A stretch of DNA of 64,000 nt from Streptomyces sp. TLI_171 (GTDB lineage Bacteria; Actinomycetota; Actinomycetes; Streptomycetales; Streptomycetaceae), in the NCBI RefSeq assembly GCF_003610255.1, contig NZ_RAPS01000001.1, positions 186,001 to 250,000 of the forward strand, read 5' to 3'. Shown here piece by piece: positions 7,401-15,813 of this stretch (position 1 is its first letter; each line of letters opens with the position of its first letter). The notes under the pieces are model-generated. The model was given only the letters and a program-made list of their open reading frames with translations, was not told where the DNA came from and ran no database searches. A program made the translations under genes and the position numbers.

Positions 7401-8753
7401 TCAGCCGCGGCCGAAGCAGCGTTCGAGTTCGGTGAGGTCGTAGAAGTAGGAGCCCTTGGTGATGGGGTGGCAGGAGTCCTTGAAGGCGGTCTCCTTCTCG
7501 TTGTAGAGCATCCGGACCAGGTGGGCGGGCTTGCCCTTGGTGTCGGGGGCGGCCCGGTAGAGGTCCCACTGGAGGTTCGCGGCCATGGGCGAGACCTCGG
7601 CGCCGCGCCAGGGGTTGTTGAGGTAGGTGTAGGGCTGGGCGGGATCGGCCTGCAGGGTGCTCCCGGGGAGGCCGAGGAGGGCGGCGAGGGGTTCGATCTC
7701 CTCGGCGTGGGTGAAGCGGAGGACGGCGCCGGTGCCGGTGGTGCCGGCGGCCTTGGCCTCGGCCTGGGCGAAGAGGTCGTCGAGCAGGACGCCGGCCATC
7801 TTGTAGGTGATGGTGCGTCCGCTGAAGCCGGGGCCCTTGGAGTAGAACTCCTCGGCGTCGTCGAGGTAGGCGAACCACTGGGCGTCGCGGGGGGTGAGGA
7901 AGCGGTCGAGCGAGGCGCCGGGGGCCTCGACGGCGAGGTCGGGGGCGGCGCTGTAGAGCGCGTAGAGGGAGCGCGCGAAGGCGAGCTGCTGATCGGCGGT
8001 GAGGGTGGCCAGGAAGGCGGGGGCGAACAGGCGCTGGGCGGTGTGGCGGGCGGCTTCGGCGGTGCGCGGGTTGCCGTCGACGGTGGCGAGGACGGCGGCC
8101 AGGTCGGGGTCGTGGGCGACGTACGCCTGGTAGTCGGCGTTCTGCGGCTGCTTGTGGAAGTACAGCAGGTTCTTGTCGGTCCTGGGGGCCGTGATCAGGG
8201 TGGCGAGCGCGGGCTCTCCGGCGGTGAGGCCCGCGGTGAAGGCGTTGGCGCTGGCGGTGGCACGGGCGACGCCGGAGGTTTCGACCACGATGGGCTCGCC
8301 CTGGGCGGCGATGGTGTCGAACAGGCCGGGCAGGCGCTGTTCCATCCGCAGGGCGGTCTGCCGCTGCTCGTCGGCGCCGAGGGCGGACAGGTTGCCGTAG
8401 CCGAGGTTCGCGCCGGCGGCGAGCAGGGTGCGGACCTGCGGGGCGAGTTCGGCGCCGAGGTCGGTGAGACCGCCCCGGGCGCTCGCGGTGTCGAGCAGGG
8501 CGAGGACGGCGTCGCCGTCCTCGCTGTCGCTCATCGCGCGGGAGCCGTGCCGGGCGACGTTCTCGGTGAAGACGGCGGTGTAGCCCTTGGGGATCTGCTG
8601 GTAGTGCTTGAGGCTCTGCTGCGGGGCGTACGGGGTCTTGGTCCCGTAGACGTCGCGCTGGGCGTGGCCCGCGGCGTCGGCGGTGCCGGCGAGGCCGACG
8701 GTGGTGGCCAGGGCGGCTGCCAGGGCGGTGGCGAGGGCGGCGGAGCGGTTCAC
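7401..8753 (-). CDS. Secreted histidine acid phosphatase, MINPP/phytase-like
   Basis: The 450-residue secreted enzyme belongs to branch 2 of the histidine phosphatase superfamily, closest in motif style to multiple inositol polyphosphate phosphatase. A Sec signal (MNRSAALATALAAALATTVG, cut near ADA) is followed by ARHGSR at residues 67-72, whose His69 would form the phospho-enzyme, and FTHAEE near 347-352, the HAE proton-donor variant typical of MINPP (ordinary phytases have HD). A C-terminal cysteine pair (DSCHP and ERCFG) probably forms a disulfide. It likely releases phosphate from inositol phosphates or similar esters in soil. It stands alone with its own terminator. Confidence 0.85.
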   Translation of the reverse strand: MNRSAALATALAAALATTVGLAGTADAAGHAQRDVYGTKTPYAPQQSLKHYQQIPKGYTAVFTENVARHGSRAMSDSEDGDAVLALLDTASARGGLTDLGAELAPQVRTLLAAGANLGYGNLSALGADEQRQTALRMEQRLPGLFDTIAAQGEPIVVETSGVARATASANAFTAGLTAGEPALATLITAPRTDKNLLYFHKQPQNADYQAYVAHDPDLAAVLATVDGNPRTAEAARHTAQRLFAPAFLATLTADQQLAFARSLYALYSAAPDLAVEAPGASLDRFLTPRDAQWFAYLDDAEEFYSKGPGFSGRTITYKMAGVLLDDLFAQAEAKAAGTTGTGAVLRFTHAEEIEPLAALLGLPGSTLQADPAQPYTYLNNPWRGAEVSPMAANLQWDLYRAAPDTKGKPAHLVRMLYNEKETAFKDSCHPITKGSYFYDLTELERCFGRG

Positions 8754-8923
8754 GGTGGGAGCCTTTCGAACGTGGTCGCCCGGTCCGTCCCGGACGACCG
8801 CCGCACCCTGCCAGCCCGGCCCGAACGCCCGCCGACACCCGTCCGATCACCGGATGTCCCCGGGGTGAACGGAGCCCCGCCGCCCACCGTGGACCGCGCC
8901 CCGGACGGTGACCCGACGGGGTG

Positions 8924-9982
8924 TCAGCCGACGAGGGCGACGGGCGCGTCCCAGGCGTTGCGGTCGACGGTGACGGTGGCGCCGCCGTAGGTCTCCTTCT
9001 GGTTGATCTGGTACTGGTGGGCGCGGCGGTGCCCGGTCCACAGGTCGGCGGCGAACGGGAAGCTGCCGGCGGTGTCGGCCGCGTCGTCGTAGCGGGCGTA
9101 CCAGAGGGCGTCGGGCAGGTCGGTGGCGCCCTGTCCGGCGGCGTTGGCGATGCCGGCGGCGCTGGAGGTGGCGAAGCCGTAGAACCCGGCCCAGTAGCCG
9201 GAGTTGTGCACGGCGCGGTTCCAGGACCGGACGTAGCTCAGGACGGCGGCGGCGCAGGCGGTGTCGGCGCTGTTGTATGCCTCGACGTCGAGGTAGAGGG
9301 TGCTGCCGGGGCGCATGGCGAGGGCGGCGGCCTTGGCGACGGCGTCCTTGCCGTCGGTGGTGCCGAGCTGTTCGGCGGTGTCGGCGGTGAGCTTCTCGGG
9401 GCTGTTGCCGGTCTGGCACGGGGGCTGGGCGCCGACGTACAGCGGGACGAGTCTCCAGCCGCTGCCGCTGACGGACCTGACCCAGTCGGCGGTGAGCTGG
9501 GGCTGCGCGCAGCCGCGGTTGCGGCCGCCGACGTAGACGGCCGCGGCGCCGTACGGGGAGGTGCCGTGCCAGGCGTTCATGGTGGCGAGCGAGGGGGCGG
9601 TGCAGGTGTCGAAGGCGAGTCCGGTGAACGTGGCGGGCGCGGCCGCGGGCAGCGGCGCCGCCTGCACGGAGGCCGAAGCCGAGGCCGACGCCGGGGCCGG
9701 GACCGAGGGCGACGGCGAGACCGGGGTGGAGCCCGAAGCGGCGGCGGAGGCCGGGGCGGAGCCGGCGCCGGTGGCCGGGGCGGAGGGAGCGGCGGCGGGC
9801 AGGCTCGCGGCGGCCGGGGCGGTGGCGGGCGCGGCGGCGCCGGCGGGGCTGTCGCCCGTGCTGTCCCGTCCGGTGGCGGTGAACGCGGCGGCCCCGGCGC
9901 CGACCGCCAGCACGGCGGCGGCGGAGAGCAGGGCGGCGCGCCGCCCTCGGGGGGACCGGCGGGCTCGGCGGCGGTGCGGCAC
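8924..9982 (-). CDS. Secreted DUF1906 (Rv2525c-like glycoside-hydrolase fold) protein
   Basis: This 352-residue exported protein starts at GTG 9982 with GGAG 5 bases upstream. The N-terminus is Arg-rich (MPHRRRARRSPRGRRA) followed by a hydrophobic signal, then an Ala/Pro/Ser linker of about 90 residues. The DUF1906 domain opens TFTGLAFDTCTAPSLATMNAW, continues VYVGGRNRGCAQPQLTADWV and LYLDVEAYNSADTACAAAV, and ends HQYQINQKETYGGATVTVDR. The fold is a TIM barrel related to GH25 lysozymes, so cell-wall binding or cleavage is likely but unproven. The linker suggests display away from the membrane. Confidence 0.82.
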   Translation of the reverse strand: MPHRRRARRSPRGRRAALLSAAAVLAVGAGAAAFTATGRDSTGDSPAGAAAPATAPAAASLPAAAPSAPATGAGSAPASAAASGSTPVSPSPSVPAPASASASASVQAAPLPAAAPATFTGLAFDTCTAPSLATMNAWHGTSPYGAAAVYVGGRNRGCAQPQLTADWVRSVSGSGWRLVPLYVGAQPPCQTGNSPEKLTADTAEQLGTTDGKDAVAKAAALAMRPGSTLYLDVEAYNSADTACAAAVLSYVRSWNRAVHNSGYWAGFYGFATSSAAGIANAAGQGATDLPDALWYARYDDAADTAGSFPFAADLWTGHRRAHQYQINQKETYGGATVTVDRNAWDAPVALVG

Positions 9983-10135
9983 GTGCGCTCCAACGGGCTG
10001 GTGGATCAACGAGTCCGCACACCATAACGGGTGCTTGACGATTCCTTTACCCGGGTTCCGGCCGCGCGGGGGCGGCCCCCTACTATGGCGGTGAACAGTC
10101 GAGTCGGGCGCGGGCCGCGCCGGAGGGAGTCTCCG

Positions 10136-10570
10136 ATGGAGTTGGCGGGCCGCGGCGCGGAGCACGGCGGGGGTTTGGACGGCGGTCGCCGTCGCCGCGG
10201 GCAGGGCGAGCTGGCGACGGAGGTGCTGTCGGTGCTCCACCGCGCGCCGGGGCCGGTGACGGCGTCCTGGGTGCAGGAGCAGGTCGGTGGGGAGCTGGCG
10301 TACACCACGGTGATGACGATCCTGTCGCGGCTGCTGGCGAAGCAGGCGGTGGTGCGCAGCCGGGTGGGCCGGGCGTACGTCTGGTCGGCGGTGGCGGACG
10401 CGGCGGGTCTGACGGCGCGTCGGATGCGGCGGCTGCTGGACACCGAGCCGGACCGGGACGCGGTGCTGGCCTCCTTCGTGACGGCGTTGACGCCCGCGGA
10501 CGAGCAGGTGCTGCGGTCGTTGCTGATCGCGGCGGAGCCACCGGAGGGTGGCGGGGGCGGCGGGCGCTGA
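10136..10570 (+). CDS. BlaI/MecI-family transcriptional repressor
   Basis: The 144-residue winged-helix repressor starts at ATG 10136 behind GGAGGGAG. The DNA-binding part reads GELATEVLSVLHRAPGPVTA, then YTTVMTILSRLLAKQAVVRS (recognition helix) and VWSAVADA (wing). The C-terminal helices form the dimer region. Members repress until a partner M56 peptidase cleaves them. Here that partner starts 3 bases after the stop, the usual pairing. In actinomycetes such pairs control beta-lactamase, respiratory or stress genes; the target here is unknown. Confidence 0.85.
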   Translation: MELAGRGAEHGGGLDGGRRRRGQGELATEVLSVLHRAPGPVTASWVQEQVGGELAYTTVMTILSRLLAKQAVVRSRVGRAYVWSAVADAAGLTARRMRRLLDTEPDRDAVLASFVTALTPADEQVLRSLLIAAEPPEGGGGGGR

Positions 10571-10573
10571 GCG

Positions 10574-11506
10574 ATGGGTGTGTTCGTCTTCCTTCCGCTG
10601 GTGCTGCCGTTGACCTCGCTGCCGATCGCGCGGCTGGCCGAGCACCATCTGCATCCGCGCAACGCGGTGCGGCTGCTGTCCTGGATCGGCGTGACGATGG
10701 CGGTGTGCAGCACGCTGGCGTTGGCGCTGCTGTTCGTGGTGGGTACGGCGCAGATCCCGGGGAACCCGCTGCCGGACAGCTGGTCGGATCCGGAGATCCG
10801 GACGGCGGTGCCGTTCCACGAGGAGGTGGGTACGGCGGCGGTGGTGGGTCTGGTGACGGTGCTGACGGCGTGTGCGCGCTCGCTGCGCCGTCATCTGCGG
10901 ATCCGGGCCCGGGCGCAGCGGGTGCTGGCGCCGCTGCCGGCGGGCTCGGACGTGGTGGTGCTGCCCGATCCGGAGCCGTACGCGTACGCGGTGCCGGGCG
11001 GGTCGGGCCGGGTGGTGGTGTCCTCGGCGATGATGGACAGTCTGGACGCGGACGAGCAGCGGGCGCTGTTGGCGCACGAGCGCTCGCACCTGGTGAACCG
11101 CCATCACCGGTTCCTGTTGGCGGCGCAGTTGGCGAGTTGTGTGAATCCTTTTCTGCGGCCGTTGCAGAAGGCGGTGGGTTATGCGACGGAGCGGTGGGCG
11201 GACGAGGAGGCGGCGGGTTCGGTCGGTGACCGGCGGCTGACGGCGCGGGCGGTGGCCCGGGCGGCGCTGGTGACCAGGGGTGCGGGTCCGCTGCCGTCGG
11301 TGGCGGCGTTCGCCGCGCCGGGACCGGTGCCGCGCCGGGTGACGGCGTTGCTGAGTCCGGCGCTGGGTGAGGCGTGGCCGCCGCCGGCGTCTCCGGCGGG
11401 GCTGGCGGCGATGGTCGCGGCGGCGGGGACGGCCGTGTCGGCGGTGTCGGCGTTGAACGCGGCGGTGGCGTTGCTGCTGCTGGTGAAGGCGGCGACGCCG
11501 TGGTGA
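10574..11506 (+). CDS. M56 (BlaR1-like) membrane zinc peptidase
   Basis: This 310-residue membrane protein has several hydrophobic segments (residues 1-20, 34-57, 86-100, and the final 35 residues) and a cytoplasmic zinc-peptidase core with HERSH at 168-172, the HExxH signature. VVVLPDPEPYAYAVPGGSGR before it is the typical M56 strand region. It lacks the extracellular penicillin-sensor domain of true BlaR1, so it probably responds to another signal. It sits 3 bases after the BlaI-type repressor, which it presumably cleaves. Confidence 0.83.
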   Translation: MGVFVFLPLVLPLTSLPIARLAEHHLHPRNAVRLLSWIGVTMAVCSTLALALLFVVGTAQIPGNPLPDSWSDPEIRTAVPFHEEVGTAAVVGLVTVLTACARSLRRHLRIRARAQRVLAPLPAGSDVVVLPDPEPYAYAVPGGSGRVVVSSAMMDSLDADEQRALLAHERSHLVNRHHRFLLAAQLASCVNPFLRPLQKAVGYATERWADEEAAGSVGDRRLTARAVARAALVTRGAGPLPSVAAFAAPGPVPRRVTALLSPALGEAWPPPASPAGLAAMVAAAGTAVSAVSALNAAVALLLLVKAATPW

Positions 11507-11527
11507 CGCCGCCGCTCTGACGGCCGG

Positions 11528-13087
11528 TCAGTCGACGCAGGGGACGCCGCCGGCTTTCACCGGCGGGCCCTGCATCTGCAGGGTGGGTGTGGCGGTGGGC
11601 TGCGCGGGTTCGGCGGTCGAGGGGGCGGTGCGGTCCGCGCCGAGGACGATCTGCACGTGTCCGGGGGCGACGGCGCCGGCGGCGGTGGCGGTGGCCCCGT
11701 AGCGGACGGCGAGTTGCCGGGCGGTGTCCTGGGCGCCGGTGCCGTACTTGACGGTGGTGGCCCTGGGGCGGGTGTCGGCGGTGTCGATCTTCCCGGTGCG
11801 GTAGCCGAGCGCGGCCAGCGCCCTGGCCTCCTCGCCGGCGGCTCCGGACGTGGGCGAGCCGTTGAGCACGTCGACGGTGACGTCGGCGGCGGGGCTGCCG
11901 GCCGGGGCGGAGGGCGCGGGCGGGGCGGAGGGTGCGGGCGGGGCGGAGGGTGCGGGCGAGGCGGGCTCGGTGGGCCGGCCGAACAGCTGCTTGACGATCC
12001 GTCGGAGCTTGACCGGGTCGACCTGGTTGACCTCCTGGCCGCCGATGGTGGCGAACCTGTCGATCGGCAGGGTGTTGAACTCGACGTTGCCGCCGGTCAG
12101 GTTGGGCGCCTGCTGGGCGAAGTCGAGGATCTGCCACTCGTCGTCGATCACCACGTCCTTCTTGACCACATCGAGCAGCGCCTGCAGTCTGCCGAGGTCG
12201 TCGAGGACGCCCTGCTGCTTGAGCTTGTACTCGACGGAGGCGAGGAAGGCCTGCTGGCGGTGGGTGCGGTCGAGGTCTCCGTTGGTCAGGTTGTGCCGCT
12301 GCCGGACGAAGGACAGCGCGTCGGCGGCGTTCAAGCGGCTTTCGCCGGCGGGCAGTTTGAGGCCGGTGCCGCCGCCGGGGCGGGTGACGTTGCCCTTGCT
12401 GTCGGTGATCCGGGGGACGATCGGGTCGTTGACGGGCTTGTTCAGGCAGACCGGGATCGGTTCCAGGGCCTTGGCGATGTCGTAGAAGCCGAGCAGGTTG
12501 ACCTCGGCGAAGTGGTCGATCGGGACGTCGAGGAGTTTCTGCACGGTCTGGATGGTGGCGGAGCGCCCGGCCTCCCGGCTCCGGCGCTCCAGGTCGGCGC
12601 CCTTGACGCCGTCGGCCCGGAGCTTCTGCTCGGCGGCCTCCTTGGCGAAGCCGTACGCCTCCTTGACCTTGTGCATCCTGCCGTCGGCGCCGTAGGTCTG
12701 CACCCAGTCGTCGCGGGGGACGGACACCGCCTGGACCTTTCCGCCGGGCGGGATGTGCAGCACGATCAGCGAGTTGGTGTTGTAGCCGCCGATCTCGCTG
12801 GACCCGGCGTGCAGTTCGTCCTGGACGAACTCCTTCGGCAGGTCGTTGCCGTCCATGTCCTTCCGGCTGTCCAGGCCGATCAGCAGGATGTTGATCGACT
12901 TGTCGAGGTGCCCGGGGGCGTTCTTCTTCGCCTCGTCCAGCGCGTGCGAGCGCTGGACGCCGTTCAGGTCGCTGACGGTGTACCAGGCGAAGCCGCCGAC
13001 CGCGAGCACGGCGAGCGAGACCCCGCAGGCGACGGTGCGGGCGGCCAGCACCAGCGGGGCGGGGCGGCGGGCGAGGCGCTCAGCCAC
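11528..13087 (-). CDS. LytR-CpsA-Psr (LCP) wall-polymer ligase with LytR_C domain
   Basis: The 519-residue membrane-anchored enzyme attaches teichoic-acid-like or other glycopolymers from lipid carriers to peptidoglycan. One N-terminal membrane helix (residues 13-36) precedes the LCP domain: INILLIGLDSRKD, NTNSLIVLHIPPGGKVQAVS, VPRDDWV, then LSFVRQRHNLTNGDLDRTHR with the catalytic arginines. A Pro/Ala/Ser linker with three PAPSAP repeats leads to a LytR_C domain (VTVDVLNGSPTSGAAGEEAR). The start is a GTG at 13087, 8 bases inside the upstream DUF6542 gene, so the two are coupled. Confidence 0.9.
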   Translation of the reverse strand: MAERLARRPAPLVLAARTVACGVSLAVLAVGGFAWYTVSDLNGVQRSHALDEAKKNAPGHLDKSINILLIGLDSRKDMDGNDLPKEFVQDELHAGSSEIGGYNTNSLIVLHIPPGGKVQAVSVPRDDWVQTYGADGRMHKVKEAYGFAKEAAEQKLRADGVKGADLERRSREAGRSATIQTVQKLLDVPIDHFAEVNLLGFYDIAKALEPIPVCLNKPVNDPIVPRITDSKGNVTRPGGGTGLKLPAGESRLNAADALSFVRQRHNLTNGDLDRTHRQQAFLASVEYKLKQQGVLDDLGRLQALLDVVKKDVVIDDEWQILDFAQQAPNLTGGNVEFNTLPIDRFATIGGQEVNQVDPVKLRRIVKQLFGRPTEPASPAPSAPPAPSAPPAPSAPAGSPAADVTVDVLNGSPTSGAAGEEARALAALGYRTGKIDTADTRPRATTVKYGTGAQDTARQLAVRYGATATAAGAVAPGHVQIVLGADRTAPSTAEPAQPTATPTLQMQGPPVKAGGVPCVD

Positions 13088-13643
13088 GGCGCGGCCCCCG
13101 GGCTCGGCGGGGGCGGCGGGTGCGGGCGATCCGGACGGCGACGGCCAGCAGGGCGGCGGCGAGCGCGCCGACCATCGGCCAGAACTGACCGCTGACCAGT
13201 TTCAGTCCCTGGGTGGCGAGTCCGGCTCCCCGGTAGCGCTCGCCGTGCGCCAGGTACGCGACGCCGAAGGCGGTGGCCAGGGTGACCACGGGCGCGCCGC
13301 TGGCCACCCACCACCAGCCGGCGCGACTGCTGACCAGGGCGGCCATGGCGGCGCCGAGCACCGCGCAGAGGGTGTACAGCGCGCCCGGACCGGACCCGAG
13401 CAGCTCGTCCGCGAGCGCGCCGAGCAGCGGCAGGCCGAGGGCGGGCAGCACGGCGGGCATCCGGTTCGGCGCGGCCACGGCGGGGGCGGCCGCACGGCCG
13501 CCGCGGGGGGCGGCTGCGGGCCGGGGTCCGCGCTGGGGCGGGACGGGGTGTCCGGCCGGGTCCGCGGTCGCCGTCCGCGGCGCGTGCTCGTCCCGCCACA
13601 GCGGTGCGCCGTCACGCGTGCCCGCCGTCCTTCGCCCCGTCAT
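13080..13643 (-). CDS. DUF6542 membrane protein
   Basis: The 187-residue product has a basic, Pro-rich cytoplasmic head of about 75 residues and four hydrophobic segments (AVLPALGLPLLGALADELLG; ALYTLCAVLGAAMAALVSS; WWWVASGAPVVTLATAFGVA; WPMVGALAAALLAVAVRIA). This is the DUF6542 arrangement, commonly beside LCP genes in streptomycetes. It overlaps the LCP gene by 8 bases, which implies co-translation and a shared role in wall assembly. ATG 13643 gives the shortest sensible N-terminus. Confidence 0.75.
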   Translation of the reverse strand: MTGRRTAGTRDGAPLWRDEHAPRTATADPAGHPVPPQRGPRPAAAPRGGRAAAPAVAAPNRMPAVLPALGLPLLGALADELLGSGPGALYTLCAVLGAAMAALVSSRAGWWWVASGAPVVTLATAFGVAYLAHGERYRGAGLATQGLKLVSGQFWPMVGALAAALLAVAVRIARTRRPRRARGPRRG

Positions 13644-13891
13644 CGACACCTCTCGTCCACTGCCGCGCCGCCCGGGCGACGTCCGACCGTCCCGGGTCCT
13701 GGGACGCGCTACGGGTACGGAGCGGTTCCGGCGCGCCGGAGCGGAGCTCGGGTCGGGGCGCACGGAACCGCTCCGGGTACGTAAGCTCGGCCCCGGGTCG
13801 CCACCCGCGAACGGGCGACACCTGGCAGAACGCGACACCCCGGCCGCAGGACACGGCCGGGGTGCGGCGACGAACCGAAGGAGGGGCTCCG

Positions 13892-14563
13892 GTGGCGGAA
13901 CGCGCCGCGAAGTGGCCGTGGGCGGTACTGGCGTTGGCGGTGCTGGCGATCTGGGGGTACGAGCGCTCCGGTGACCCCGCTCCCCCGCCGGCCGCCGCGC
14001 CCGCGGCCTCCTCCGCCGGGGCGCAGCCCTCCGGGTCCGCGTCGCCGCCGGGATCGGCCTCGCCCCGGGCCGCCGCCGACTACGATCCGCCGCGGTTCGC
14101 GGCCGAGGTGAAGAAGTACGCGGCCGAGGCGGGCGTCGACCCGCAGTTGGTGATGGCGGTGCTGTTCAACGAGGCGTACAAGCCGCACGGCCCCGAGGTG
14201 GAGCGGGCCTGGCAGAAGATGAAGCCGGACGCCTCCTTCGGCATCGCCAACATGCACCGGGCGGCGTACGAGGAGTGCAGCAAGGGCCGCCCGTTCGCGG
14301 ACCGGCCGTGGGAGGACCTGCCGGACGATCCGGCGCTCGCCGTCCGCGCCGAGGCCTGGCACCTGCACGACCTCGGTGCCCAGCTTCCCGCGAAGTGGTC
14401 GGGGCCCTACAACCGCAACGAGTTGATGGCGCTGGGCTACAACACCGGGGCGGGCAACATGCTGGCCTTCGCGCGGGGCGCCAACCCCGGCCCGGAGGCC
14501 CGCTCCTACCTCGACCGGCTGCACGACAACTGGTCCAAGTCAGCTGAGGCGCTGGCATCCTGA
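13892..14563 (+). CDS. Exported lytic-transglycosylase-like protein
   Basis: The 223-residue product starts at GTG 13892 with GGAGGGG just upstream. A membrane segment WPWAVLALAVLAIWGY near residues 9-24 is followed by a Pro/Ala/Ser linker, then a compact domain: FAAEVKKYAAEAGVDPQLVM, AVLFNEAYKPHG with a catalytic-type Glu, ASFGIANMHRAAYEECSKGR, and ELMALGYNTGAGNMLAFARG. The ES/NE-helix, GIANM and GYNTGAGNM motifs match SLT/lysozyme-fold transglycosylases, which cleave peptidoglycan. It is divergent from the LCP/DUF6542 unit, so all three face the wall. Confidence 0.78.
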   Translation: MAERAAKWPWAVLALAVLAIWGYERSGDPAPPPAAAPAASSAGAQPSGSASPPGSASPRAAADYDPPRFAAEVKKYAAEAGVDPQLVMAVLFNEAYKPHGPEVERAWQKMKPDASFGIANMHRAAYEECSKGRPFADRPWEDLPDDPALAVRAEAWHLHDLGAQLPAKWSGPYNRNELMALGYNTGAGNMLAFARGANPGPEARSYLDRLHDNWSKSAEALAS

Positions 14564-14570
14564 CGGTAAA

Positions 14571-15070
14571 TCAGGGGTGCGCGACGACGTCGAGTTCCTC
14601 GCTGGGGGTGGGCCATCCACTTGTCGGCCGCCGGCGGAAGCAGTCCACCACGCCGCAGGATCGCCTCCGGCCGGAGCCGGACGCCCGGGTCTCCGCCCCG
14701 GTGCGCGACGGCGCCCTCGATGCCGCCGAGCCGGTCCATGACGCCGCCCTCCGGCGGCGAGTCCGGGACCACCCGCCAGTGGTACATCAGTGGGAATCCG
14801 GCGTACTGTCGCGCCAGCACCCAGCCGGTGGCCGGCTCGTGCACGGCCGGCTCCCGCCAGGCGGCGACGCCGGCCGAGCCGATCCCGTCCTGGTAGCGCG
14901 GGCGGCAGCCCGAACACGTCCGCCGTGGAGCGCCGTGCCTCGGCGGCCGGCAACGGCACCCGCTTCACGAACAGGCTCCTGCCGCCGACCTCGACCACCC
15001 CCGTCCGGCCGCCGGCGCCCGGACCGCTGCGTCGTCGAGCCGCGCCGGCGCCTCCCGCGGCGCCGGGTGT
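14571..15070 (-). pseudogene. Degenerate kinase-like gene with two frameshifts
   Basis: On the minus strand three frames together make one protein. The first gives TGVVEVGGRSLFVKRVPLPA, then RSTADVFGLPP. After a one-base shift near 14930 the next gives RYQDGIGSAGVAAWREPAVH, then ATGWVLARQYAGFPLMYHWR and DKWMAH. A second shift near 14600 gives PSEELDVVAHP and the stop at 14571. The lysine in LFVKRVPL and the GIGSAGVAAWRE stretch resemble streptomycete atypical Ser/Thr-kinase-like proteins. The N-terminus is not clear. It is broken as it stands. Confidence 0.55.
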
Positions 15071-15142
15071 TTCCGCGCTCCCCGGCTCCGCCGCCCGGCT
15101 ATGATGACGCTCCGTCAACTGTCCACCACCGAAAGGCAGCCG

Positions 15143-15721
15143 GTGTCCGACGATCTGCTCATCGCGAAGATCAGCCACGGCTTCGACCACCTCGACGCCG
15201 ACGGGGACGGCCGCCTCACCGAGCGCGACCACGTCCTGATGGGCCAGTCGGTGGCGCGTTCCCTGGGTCACCCGGCCGGCTCGGCGGAGGAGGCCCGGAT
15301 CGTCGACGCGTACGTGGCGATCTGGCGCGAGCTGCACCTGCCGCACCTGCCGGTCGGCGCGCACGCGATCGGCCGGGCGCAGTTCCTGGAGTCGACCGGC
15401 TCGCTCGCCGACGACCCGAAGACCGCCGAGGCGACCCTCGGCGAGCTGGCCCGCGCCTTCCTGTCGATCGCGGACGCCGACGGGAACGACGCGGTCGACG
15501 CCGAGGAGTTCTTCCTCTTCCAGCGCGGCCACTTCCCCCAGCTGCGCCGCAGCGACGCGGACACCGCCTTCGCCCACCTGGACCGGGACGGCGACGGCGC
15601 CCTCTCCTCCGAGGAGTTCGTCACCGCCATCCTCGAGTACTGGACCAGCCGGGACCCCGACGCCCCGGGCAACTGGTGGACCGGCAGCCCCCAGGGCGAC
15701 CCGGACCCGACCACCTTCTGA
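15143..15721 (+). CDS. EF-hand calcium-binding protein
   Basis: The 192-residue calerythrin-like protein starts at GTG 15143 (VSDDLLIAKISHGFDHLDAD); an ATG at 15101 is in frame, but its extension is not conserved. EF loops are seen at DADGDGRLTERD (residues 18-29), DADGNDAVDAEE (about 113-124) and DRDGDGALSSEE (about 147-158), each with Asp at 1, 3 and 5 and Glu/Asp at 12. The second EF hand appears degenerate. Such proteins buffer or sense cytoplasmic calcium in streptomycetes. The ending GNWWTGSPQGDPDP is typical of the family. Confidence 0.88.
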   Translation: MSDDLLIAKISHGFDHLDADGDGRLTERDHVLMGQSVARSLGHPAGSAEEARIVDAYVAIWRELHLPHLPVGAHAIGRAQFLESTGSLADDPKTAEATLGELARAFLSIADADGNDAVDAEEFFLFQRGHFPQLRRSDADTAFAHLDRDGDGALSSEEFVTAILEYWTSRDPDAPGNWWTGSPQGDPDPTTF

Positions 15722-15813
15722 CCGCCCGCCGCCGGTCCCCCGCGGCGACGCGTTCCGCGAGCTCACCGTGCGGCTGCGCGGTCAGCGCGGCGCCGGCGGG
15801 CAGACTGATCGGC

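Noticed and set aside
6915-8990. 691-codon plus-strand open frame over the phosphatase gene
   Set aside because: Its Gly/Glu/Val-rich sequence is the antisense shadow of the histidine phosphatase, which has clear motifs and a signal peptide.
10574-11506. True beta-lactam receptor BlaR1
   Set aside because: No penicillin-binding sensor domain and no nearby beta-lactamase; the 22374 hydrolase is far away and cytoplasmic.
11900-11960. CRISPR-like short repeats
   Set aside because: These are three PAPSAP codon repeats in the LCP linker; no spacers of equal length exist.
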